Below, in pieces: positions 53,951 through 64,000 of a stretch of DNA of 64,000 bases; position 1 is the stretch's first letter; each line of letters starts with the position of its first letter. The translations under genes were made by a program, and so were the position numbers. The DNA is from Sinonovacula constricta. Lineage: Eukaryota; Mollusca; Bivalvia; Cardiida; Solecurtidae. The DNA lies in NCBI GenBank assembly GCA_007844125.1, contig CM017561.1, positions 62,291,256-62,355,255 on the forward strand, written 5' to 3'. Below the pieces are notes generated by a model, which ran no database searches, was not told the DNA's origin, and was given only the letters and a program-made list of their open reading frames with translations.

Positions 53951-56699
53951 ACCCGCGAAAATAATGTTTCACAACATACATTTTGAACTTTGTTTTACTA
54001 TTTTTGGCCAAAATGCAATATGAAATAAAAGTAGCATATTACTCTTAACATGACATTAAGTTTATTTGGTCTGCTCTTCATAGAGCATATTTATAAAACT
54101 CTTGGTGATACACCTTGCAAGAAACTTGTTTATGAGTATCGACTTCAATTTCCATATACTTTTGGTAAACAAACAGCTATTTGTCTCTAACGTTATTTTG
54201 TAATTTCCCCACAAAGTAAAGTCCAATAGTACATAATGTAAGAAAAAACAAGAATCAATTCTCACTGGTAAGGCAAGTAACTATGGAAACTAAATTAATC
54301 GCGTTTATTCCAGTTTACCAGCATTAAAAATATAAATACATACCTTTTGAATGTGTGAAGTTGTATTACAATGTTTTATAGATGCAAATGATTAAAATGT
54401 GAAAGTCTTAAATATTTGACAAAAACAGTATACATGCATGTCAAAGCATACGATTACGTAATTGATACGTTTTACAATTGTCAGTAAAAACCAATATTAA
54501 TACCTTGGTCTCAATTAATAAAAATGCGTTCAAACGTTGTAGATTTGACAATACATGAAATGCCACAAGTTTACAAATCCAGTTTTTTCATAGTCGTCAA
54601 ATGATAAAATAAAACTTCAGATAGGTATTCGTTTGTATGTCATAAGCGCTAATGTCTAGTTAGAAAAAAAATAAGCTCCATCATTTGATCTCACTCCATC
54701 TGATGGACAGATCGGATAAACAACCTGTAAGTATACGCAGCTATGCTCTGTTGCTATAGTAACGTTTGTGGAACGGTCAATAAAACACGGCTTGTGTGGC
54801 CCTTTTAAATGCCGCAAACAAAATAACTAGTTTGGGGAACTGGAATGCAATAAACACATTTATTACTTTTGAGGTAAAAACGTGGTACAATGGGTAGAGA
54901 GGCGCGCTTAACTTTATTGGTTTCGACAATTGAAATTTCACCACTAATGTATTTCTTGTCGGTGTCCGAAGTTGATTTAGTGGCCGCCGCAACACCGCAA
55001 TGGGCCTAAACCGCCTATTGGTTTCTTTATTTTATTATCTGTTTAGTTTCGCTCTTGAAAACAAGGTTTTAAAGCCGTTTTTGTTTTCAGTTTTGCATCA
55101 AAATCAGAGAACGTACCCTGCCTTTCGTGGATATTTGTTATCCATTTTATTAGGGTATGACTACATTAATTGTTTGCTCAAACATCATTAAGGTTCACAG
55201 ATACCTGACCTAAACGTCTGCTTCCATACTATTTTATTACTTTTAGATTGCTGGTGTAGATCTGCAATGGTAAAAATGTCGCTTGTCAATGTTTTTTGGA
55301 ATATACATAAACAAATACAAATAGTATGGTCATTATTTTCGATTGTTGTATCTGAGCTTAAACAATAATATTAGTCAGAAAAACTCACGATTTCCATATA
55401 ATGCATCTTTTTATATACATGTAATTTTAATATAAAAACCCTACTCAAGCAAATATACAGGCCTGTAAAGCAACCTGGCCAAAGTTAAGCGATTGTACAC
55501 ATAGATACATTGAGTCCGCACTTATTAATTGCCTCGCTATCGAACTAATCGTCGTTATGTTTATAACTAACGGTAACACATGCGTTTATCTCCCGCATGC
55601 AAAATTCGAACCTATACTAGCTCGCTGAAATTCAAATAGCTAAAAATAGAAATTAAATTGAAAAGCGTCCCGATGATTTTAAATCTTGCAAGGTATTTTT
55701 TCCAGAGGCATGTACGTGTGCATAAATTCTACTCATCAACAGCAATATTTTAATTTTCATTCCATTATTTTTTTGTGGTTTTACAAAATCTTGTTTAATG
55801 CCAACAATATAAAAATGCAAAGCTTACCAAGTGTGACAAAAACGTTTAAATCTAGATCATGCTGCATTTGTTTAAGACCCATGCTTACGTCAGCTAATTC
55901 CTTATAACTTAATGCACAGAAAGTCAGACATAATTTTAGAGACTAAGGCCTGTATTCGACAAGCATTTCTAAGCTCAGGTCGTAAACTGAGCTCAAGTTA
56001 CCATTTTCATACTTTGAAATCTAAGCTTTTTATGCAGTTAAAATGTAATTTTTAGCTTAAAATACAATGTAGTAAAGATTAAGTGTCATGCATGATTTTA
56101 GGCATGTAGCTGAATATACTTTAGATTTGCGAATTAAAATCCATAACTTAATCAATTCTTACGCAAGAATAGCTGGTGAATGCGGGCCTGTGTAGGAAAA
56201 AAATAGCCGTGCCGTATGAAATTCGCTTTAAATTTTGACTTATGAAAGGCAAGATGCTCTAATTAGGCTATTAATTTGTGTTTATTATTCCAATAAAAGA
56301 AGGAATACACATTTAAAACGCATATAATTATATCTAGTTCTTACTATTTACGCTATAAACTATGAATGAGGACAAAATAAATTGCTTTAATCATTAATAA
56401 ACCATAAAACTTGTAATATTCAGTCGACAGAACTGAATTCACATTTTTGCCGACGCAGTACGCATTGGGTTGACATTTAACTGTCCATTATTACACCAAA
56501 CATGAAATACATAAAACTTCAATGCTTTTGTTAATAAGAGAGATACTGTTGTTCCTATTTGTTAATTTGCCAAATGTCTGCCATCGGTAATGTCTGACCA
56601 TCCGAATATGCATACTGTCCGAATGAGCTTTGTATGTGGGCGTTCGTCCATTTGTACCTAGATTTTTCAATGTTACAACGTCACACGTTTAAAAAATAT
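53951..56699. other. No gene seen; X-box-like site at 54750
   Basis: AT-rich sequence. GTTGCTATAGTAAC at 54750-54763 fits the RFX X-box pattern. Short frames (54777-54995 minus, 55000-55191 plus, 55686-55907 plus) have no recognisable family. Confidence 0.5.
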
Positions 56700-56822
56700 T
56701 CATGACGAACAGTGCTTTATACTAAATATTTTCTTACAGCTTCTGCTGGATATTCCTTCCTCTGACAGTGAAACAATTATCTTTGAAACCTGCGGTGTCA
56801 ATTTTGTTCTACGTCGCGCCAT
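56700..56822 (-). pseudogene. Tc1/mariner-type transposase N-terminal helix-turn-helix relic
   Basis: Read on the minus strand from ATG 56822-56820, the 40-codon frame begins MARRRTKLTPQVSKIIVSLS and continues EEGISSR. This matches the usual opening of Tc1/mariner-like transposases, where a basic start is followed by a helix-turn-helix that binds the inverted repeats. The expected continuation (IAKKL-type helix) is altered, a TGA follows at 56700-56702, and no DDE domain was found downstream. It is a short, inactive fragment. Confidence 0.5.
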
Positions 56823-57537
56823 ATTTACTTTCAGAAGAAATATACAGGAAAGGGGAAATAACTGCGGTAAAATGATTAATAATCGATAAAAGATACAATA
56901 CAGATTAGGTCCCTTACATCTGTTAGTATTACAACGAATTAACATGATAGGCCGTCAATAAAACGGGCGTCGGCCATGTAGAATTCATTTATGTCCTTAT
57001 ATAACGTTAATAATATGCCACGAGTAGTCTTCATTTTTATGGTATGTATTGTTACCCGTATGTCGTACACATGTACTTGCATAAAGATGAAAATTGGTCT
57101 TAGAACTGAAACCAGAGTCAAAATGTTAACCGGATCATAGGAAGTAATATTACTTTATATACATGTAAATGTAACAGAATCATTTTGCTAAACTTAAAAC
57201 ACGCGGAAAAAAAAAGTCAGTTTCATTTCGCAAAGTCCGTCGGACGTTCATAGTGTGTCTTGGCAATTGTTTGACAGAAGGATGCTTCCTGCTTGCAGCA
57301 GTCACCCATTTACAACCATTTCCCCCTCATAATTGTGATATTATTAAGAATGCCTTAATACCAGTTTGGGATATTAAAGCAGTTATATTCACGTTGTTTT
57401 TGTCTGTGCTAGCATCAAGCTTTATCTTTTTTTTTTTCTTTCTATATTTGTACACGACTGGAAAGACTAATTTCAGGGCATCTAAGCTGCTCTCGTCTTT
57501 ATTTTATTGTCTTGCCCCAAAACAAATAATGCTGATG
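56823..57537. other. No gene seen
   Basis: The plus-strand frame from 57253 is the longest here but lacks a recognisable domain; its end runs into a tRNA-like relic. Confidence 0.5.
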
Positions 57538-57612
57538 GCAGCTGGGAGTGAACCCGAGACCGTCAAATTCAGACTTCAGTGTTTCACCATTTGCCCGAGG
57601 AGACTCTTTCTG
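57538..57612 (-). repeat. tRNA-like SINE head, decayed
   Basis: On the minus strand an A-box-like GGGCAAATGGTGAAACAC (57579-57596) is followed by a B-box-like GGGTTCACTCCC near 57543-57555. No good cloverleaf forms. Confidence 0.38.
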
Positions 57613-57959
57613 ATAAAATACTGTTAAATACCAATCGTGAAAATAATACTATGCTGTTTATACCACCTTAGCTTTACATGTAGGAAACCACCATCCTTTA
57701 ATGTTGGAAGTTATTACCAATCAGAACTAAATATGAACGCATGATTCACCATGCTAACACGGTATTAATTTCGAGGAAGTGAACTAATATGTAAATAACT
57801 GCAAATTGGTTTTGCGTAAAATAGTTATGTAAGACTGAAGCGTTAAGAGCTAAACATTGGAAGAGTTTTGTTTAATAAAGAAGAGCAGCCCACTGACGGC
57901 GAGATGCAGTTTTTGCAATGCTGGAAAGTATTATGTTGGCGAAGTCCTGAAAGGTCATT

Positions 57960-58210
57960 TCTGTGCCAAAATTATTTTTAGGTTTACCTGCTCTATTGAA
58001 AAGGCTAACACTTATTTAATGTTTGAATTCAACACGTATGACAGTTTCGAGAAATGAGCATTTATAAAAACCTTAACCACCACAGAAAACAACTCAATTT
58101 CAGAGTCATATGCACATCTGAAATGGTCTTCTCTTTAGAGGTGATCAAATATGCCCAGTTTAAAGTGAATATCTTGTGCCGTTTTTTGCCCAAATGAATT
58201 AACGTGGCGG
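57960..58210. repeat. Two diverged copies of a dispersed unit of about 110 bp
   Basis: Segments at about 57960-58075 and 58090-58205 each align with the sequence at 62388-62510. Shared blocks include TTACCTGCTCTATTGA-like and AGTTTAAAGT. By eye they agree at roughly three quarters of positions. Confidence 0.5.
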
Positions 58211-61200
58211 AGAGTATCGTGATGAAAGATATTGTCTTCTTCAAAAAGTGGTGTTTAAAAAAACGAAGACGACAGACGACATACAAAGGCTTAGTATTTT
58301 TTAATATGTCAACAAATTCTTAGAAAGATAAACACATGGTCAACAACTTTAATACATTGACTACACACACATAGACAGTTAATATTTACAACAGCATACA
58401 TAAAAATATTCATGCAAATACAAGATTTTTTTTACAAAGTTTGATCAAGAAATAAATAATAAAAAAATAGAAAGAGGTTGTAAAAAAAGTTTAAACAGCC
58501 GCTTAAAAGTGAACATTATTAATAAATACTAGAAAGCTTTTAAAAATTTATTGTGTTGTGTTATTTTGAAGGGGGAGGGGCGTTACCTTTAACCCATCAT
58601 TTATGTTCTACTGAGACAGTATCCAGTACAAAAGTCGATACAGTACTGCATTCGCTGTGTATACCATGCCTTTAACACCATGATCCCACACCTAGTCACA
58701 ACATTCTGTAGTAGAACTGATAAAGCAGTTAACTGGTTATATTAAAACACATATAGATAAGGGGAAATAACTCTGATTTATTTAGCAAAATGTCAATTAT
58801 AAACGAAATAGATGAAATGTTAAATTACCAGCAGTACCAAAAAACAACTCTTAGCGAGCTAAAATGATAAGTTTTATGCAAACCAGGCTGGAAGTCACTT
58901 GATCAGGATCTGTACTTGTTGCTGCCTTGTCTCTAGCAATATATCTAGTACATTAAGATATTGTATTGCTTTAAATCATTGCATGATAAATGTTAAACAT
59001 GATAAATGTTAAGCATGATAAATGTTAATTGTTTGAAAGGGCAAGTGATGGTCAGTAAGATAAACAGCAATAAACCAGAAGCTTTAAAGATCAGAGACTA
59101 CTAATTTATACAAAAAGAGGAATGCTAGTAGAAAAATGGTCTTTAAACTAAACAAGGTAATTTTACTTTTCAAATTAGTGATTAATTAGAAAGACAAAGG
59201 ATCAGCTAGTTTTTCAGTTTTTCTGCTATACAATGTATACAGTGTATATACAAAAAGTGTTCCGGTTACAAATGAACATTTATAGCTTGTTTGAGTTAGT
59301 TATACTATATATTTATTGTCAAATTAAGCAACTAAAACATTCTTTGACAGTTTTAATATTAATTTCATGACAATTCTCCCTTTTTTGTAAAGGGACTCTA
59401 TTCTATTCTATTAAAATACATTCTTACCTCCCTTGTTACACTTAAAACTAAAGCATGCAAATAAAATGGAGTTTTATTGATTGAGATAATAATTTTTTTA
59501 AAAGCTTGAGGTTTTTAAAAAAGTATGACAAACCTTCTCACAGGGGAGATAACTAACATTTCTTTCAATTTAAAAATGGTAAATATCAACCCAAAAAGTA
59601 CATTTTGGCAATGGATGTGTAAAAAACATGTGCTGAAAACAAAACAATCAAAGGAAAAATGGAATGTTATATCAATAATGTAGAAAATACAAAAAGGAAA
59701 CATTGATGTACCAAGGAGGATATAAATGAACAAATAATTATTAAAATATACTAATTAATAATTAAATTGTTCTGCTTTTTGAGCAACATATCCATTTTAT
59801 GCCTAGTTTTTTTGTTAATTTTTACAGCATAAAAAATACAAAACACAAACATTTGATTATGAATGTTTATACGCCCAGATTTTATAATTAACATTTGCGA
59901 GAACAAGATCAGATCTTTATCACTGTTAGGTGGAGACAATCTATATAAAGGAAGGTTTTAAAAAAGCATCTTTTATTAATCAAAGAGTAACAAAAAATAG
60001 TAATTAGTAAAAATTAAATAAAACAAGTAGTATAAAAGATTACATAAATTTGTTTTTTCTTCAAAATTACTAATACACACAATGCTATGAAAGTGGCAAG
60101 GGCAGATTAACATTGACAAGCCCTTTAAACAGGAACATTGACATTAAAAAAAGAACAGTGTGGTCAAAAACCATACCTCTGTGTTTGCATATACATTTTT
60201 CTGTTCTTGTTTTTCACCTTGGTCAAAAAGTAGAGATGGTGAGTCTTTTTTAAGTTGTGATTTAGATTTATTTTCTTAAATATGAGATAGGGAAAATGAA
60301 TGTAATTAATCAAGTTGATTTAGTTTATAAAATCTTTTAACTAAAATATATGCCACTGTTGTCCTGACCTGCAAGAAAATCATACTCCATTTGACTTGAA
60401 AAAGTATTGGTTATCTCTCTTGTGGGTAGGTATTTTCAAATACTTAAATTACAAAATGTTTTAAATTGCATTTATAACTTGAATATTTTTATAATTATGC
60501 TCAACACTTTCACTCGTACTGATTTCAATTAACAAAAGATATATCTTTCTGTCCAAGACTGTGTCTGAAGCATTCTCATTAGTTGAACAAGTGGAAAATC
60601 TAAGGGGTATTCTACAGAAACTATTTAACAAAATATCTACCCATAAAGGAGGTAACCCATGTGAAAAGAATAACCTCCCTTTATATTACAAAAGGGGGAG
60701 TGACATGCACACAGAATACACTGGCCTCTTATAAGTATCCCTTCACTGTGATAACTATTTTTGGCAATGTTAACTTCTTTTCAATATAATGACAAATACA
60801 TCTACCAAAAGAATTGTAAAAATGTCATTTTCACTTAAACACTGCATTAAATTCTTAATTTTTTTTAAAAACTAAAAAATAGAATTAATGACAATCTATA
60901 TACAACAAAGATTGGATTATTTGCGAGAAATCTGAATTAACATTCTTTTCATAAACATGGGATTAAATTGATATAAATGAAGAGTAAGCTAAGATGATGA
61001 TGAACATTAAATTTTAAAATTAATTATAAAATATTATTAGAACAATAAATGCTGAAATAATGTTCCCTATATAGCACTATACGCTCATAGACAAAGCTTG
61101 TCAACAGCATTCTTTTTTGCAAACTTAATTCAATTTGTTTTGAATTAAAAGCAATTAACTAAAAAAAAGTGAACAATCAAAATGTGATTTTTCATTTCAT

Positions 61201-62387
61201 GATTAAATACAATGACAACTTAAAACCCAGATGTCAGCGCAACATAAGCAAACAGGATGGAAAATAACAACAATAACTGGAAATATATTTCAAAAACATA
61301 TGTTGTTAAGACATTAAGTCAATTGATTTTTTAAAGGTTTGTTAAAAAAAATAAGCTTTAATAAAATCTGGACTCCAAAAAGGTTTTTGACATTTTTGAC
61401 AACAGTCTCTCGCTCCATCTGGACTTCTTAATTTGAAACTTCTCATCTAAGACACTTACAGGATCAAGCAATACTTACACATTATCCATTCTAGAAATGT
61501 AGGGAATTCAGAATTGTTTATTGCTTAAATAACCACCCTTTCAAGACATTTTATGCCTCCAGGTATGTTGCAACAGGAAGAACGTAGTGCATGGTGTTAA
61601 AGATTTTATGCCAAGTCCAAGTCTAAATTAAAAAGAGTACAAAACCTTGGAAAAGAAGTATAAATTGTTAAACTGTATAATAAAATTGTAAAGTTTGTAT
61701 GGTATACAGGAAATTCTCCATGTAAAAGACCATACAAAATAAGAACAGAATCTAATTAATTATTATAATTAACAGAAATTGACCTTTTTAATTAGATAAT
61801 AAATATCACAAGTAAGCTGTTTTATCAAGTAGTTTTTTTTTAATAAATATATAATCTCAAACCAACTATTGCTATAACTTGGGCACACGCAGCATCCGAA
61901 CATTATGCCCAGGTGCAATGTATGGTAAAACCTATATATTCATCATAGTAAAACAATTGACTTCATAGAAGTAGTTTTTTCATAACAATTAACAAAATAC
62001 TTAAACATAATTGAAAATTAAATATAGATAATAAGCTAAATATTTAACAATCTATTATATATAGATAATTCAAAAAGGCACAATTCTTCCCTTATCCATA
62101 AACAAATAAAATTAAAAAAACAACAACATAATTTGAGCAAAACTGAATAGTACAAGACTAAGAAACTGAATGTACACAACAGTATTTACATCTACAAACA
62201 AGAACATAAAGAATTTCTGAATCATGTATATACACTGTACATTAATCAATGGTTTCATGTATTTGTCAATGTTTGGGTAATTTGTTGCAGATGGTGAAAT
62301 TATAAAAAAGAGCAGTCAGTAGACAGCAAGCTCTACTTGTCTATATAACATTAGCTGTAACTGATCTTAAGTTGAAAAAAAAAAGGT
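58211..62387. other. No gene seen; very AT-rich, few mobile elements
   Basis: The stretch is very AT-rich with many A and T runs. It holds a 17-bp triplicate (CATGATAAATGTTAA-type, 58982-59030) and an 18-base match to the array A monomer at 58927-58944. It could be intergenic or a long untranslated region of a gene off-window; nothing decides between these. Confidence 0.5.
58982..59030 (+). repeat. 17-bp triplicate
   Basis: CATGATAAATGTTAA plus two bases occurs three times in direct succession with one or two changes. Confidence 0.85.
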
Positions 62388-62560
62388 ATAACTGTGCTAG
62401 AATCAATTTCATGGTCACCTGCCTTATTGAGATGGATCCTGCTTTTGATGGTAACAAACATCTTAAGTTTAAAGTACATATGTATGACGATTTCTTTTTA
62501 AATGAAATTAAGCAAAAACCCTTTACCAACTTTGAAAATTTAATACGGTAAGATGAAAAA
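62388..62560. repeat. Third copy of the dispersed 110-bp unit
   Basis: It aligns with 57960-58075 and 58090-58205. Minus-strand frames through this copy (62341-62580) and through the second copy (58062-58286) are in the same register and share TLN, SK and IS positions, but both lack a known domain. Confidence 0.5.
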
Positions 62561-63690
62561 GGGAAAGAAATGGAGCTCACTGATCATTTTACAACTGCGT
62601 CCGGCATCCCTATCACACAATTTTTATTGTAGATGCATGAAAAATAAGTGTCGCAAGAACGCAAGTAATTTAGACTCTTTACGAAATTCAGTCTGAAATC
62701 AGCATTATAAACTTGTATGCAATAATATGATGAATCTATTGTGGTGGATCTTATATACACAGTGGGTAAAATCTGTATGCGCACTGGCCACATTTGTAAA
62801 TTATCCATTGATTGGTTCAATTCTGACCGCTTACCAATGGAAACAGACCTATTAAATGGGTCATATTAAACACGTGTTATCAATTCATAAACAAACAGTC
62901 AGTACAATATTTTCGCAATTCCTCTAATAAGTTGCCTGCAGTTCAATAACAGAAAGCGAACGCTGGTTGCCCTTTTCTGGAAAGTTAGTGATAAGGAACC
63001 AAAAGTAAATTATAATGATACTGAGGATTCACTGTCACACACTAAGAAATTACATATGTTTCAACAAGTCTGTTTATAAACTTATACGTGGTTGTGTTAT
63101 TGGTAAGGTGAAGACGGAATTTGGTAAATGAGGTAATATTACACTAAACGGTATACCTTGCATGTAGGGACCCATTAGTTTTTGTCAGGACCCATTATTT
63201 TAGAAAATGTGCATTCCACTGACTCTAAAAACAAAAAAAGGTAAAATGATCACTGGGAGCTCAACAAAAAAAAGCTAAGAGCGTTATATCGCAAGATCTA
63301 GGTTTTTATCCCAAAAAGGTGAGTTACATTTACTGAGAAAAGCAAATTTCGGGCAAACACAGCATTCTAGCTGTAGAGCAATTACGACTGTTACGAGGTG
63401 TTATTGCATAAAGCAATACTAAAGAAAGGTAAAATTGTCTATACTGGTAGCAATCTATCACTATAACACTGCTAGTAATTCCTAAAACCTACCTCATCAC
63501 TTTGGAATCGGGTGTATTATCTTTCATTAATGATAGAAAAGTTGTGTCAATGATCTGGAATCTTCTACATGTATTTCAACTTTTATGCATGGTTTCGTCA
63601 TATACCATGCTTTCCTTAAAATCACTATTATTTTAGATTTAACATCCACCAATTATCAATCAAGCAAGTTATGCTGACTTTAAAAATTGT
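62561..63690. other. No gene seen
   Basis: AT-rich sequence. The minus frame at 62584-62820 has no recognisable motif. Confidence 0.55.
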
Positions 63691-63695
63691 GTAAA

Positions 63696-63741
63696 ATGGG
63701 GCGCCTGAGGTCAAGTGGTTAAAGTCACTAAAATAAAACTC
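63696..63741 (+). mobile_element. tRNA-SINE-like head next to array E
   Basis: GGGGCGCCTGAGGTCAAGTG followed by GTTAAAGTC resembles a tRNA-type 5' end with an A box. The following tandem units carry a B-box-like GGGTTTGAGTC, so array E appears to start inside a SINE. Confidence 0.5.
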
Positions 63742-64000
63742 CTCATTGCTTACCCTATGTGCTTGAGTCTAGCCATACTGCTCAGTGCCCACCCTATGGG
63801 TTTGAGTCTAGACATACTGCTCAGTGCCCACCCTATGGATTAGAGTCTAGACATACTGCTCAGTGTCCACCCTATGGATTTGAGTCTAGACATACTGCTC
63901 AGTGCCCACCCTATGGATTTGAGTCTAGACATACTGCCCAGTGCCCACCCTATGGGTTTGAGTCGACAAACTGCTCAGTGCCCACCCTATGGGTTTGAGT
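63742..64000 (+). repeat. Minisatellite array E, 39-bp monomer, cut by window end
   Basis: The unit CTCAGTGCCCACCCTATGGG followed by TTTGAGTCTAGACATACTG repeats about 6.6 times to the right edge. Thirteen codons per unit give an open frame (ESRHTAQCPPYGF repeats), an artefact of the period. The first unit is the most diverged. Confidence 0.95.

Noticed and set aside
57253..57627. 124-codon plus-strand frame
   Set aside because: It contains a T-rich hydrophobic run, ends in a tRNA-like SINE relic and has no family similarity.

Overview
This window is AT-rich animal nuclear DNA. Interrupted genes, tRNA-derived SINEs, DNA-transposon remnants and very large minisatellite arrays fit an invertebrate, most likely a mollusc (bivalve-like). 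The species is an inference from repeat style; no feature proves it.

The one real gene I can support is a secreted Wnt ligand on the minus strand. Exon 1 (41874-41965) has the start codon, a signal peptide and a consensus donor. Exon 2 (289-524) has the first conserved cysteine block, including ECQYQFRN and RWNC, between a good acceptor and a good donor. The junction phases are complementary and the joined reading is NW-M-YLGI, a typical Wnt mature N-terminus. Intron 1 is therefore about 41.3 kb and spans nearly two thirds of the window. Later exons lie beyond the left edge. A probable promoter lies at about 42.04-42.42 kb.

Four minisatellite arrays total about 10.6 kb: A, 34-bp unit (3.9-6.6 kb); B, 25-bp unit (26.6-29.4 kb); C, 24-bp unit (34.8-37.8 kb); D, 36-bp unit (43.0-44.9 kb). 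A, B and C lie inside Wnt intron 1, and D lies just 5' of its promoter. Three of them show higher-order duplications that are whole multiples of the monomer: 31 units in A, about 21 in B, 8 in D. Array B multiplies a nuclear-receptor-like YCAAGGTCA motif, and array D multiplies a GATA-type TGATAG motif. A fifth array (E, 39-bp unit) begins at 63.7 kb in a tRNA-SINE-like sequence and runs off the right edge.

Between the arrays are dispersed repeats: a SINE family (four copies), a complete tRNA-derived SINE with a target duplication (50.2-50.6 kb), two TTAA-flanked terminal-inverted-repeat elements (9.2-10.1 and 50.0-51.3 kb), each carrying another element nested inside, a MITE family with inverted ends of about 58 bp (2.5, 9.4, 52.8 and 53.1 kb), a Tc1/mariner-like transposase relic (56.7-56.8 kb), several decayed tRNA-like sequences and simple-sequence tracts.

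From 45 kb to the right edge I found no gene I can support. All long open frames in the arrays are by-products of repeat periodicity. Copy numbers are array length divided by unit length, and all alignments were made by eye.
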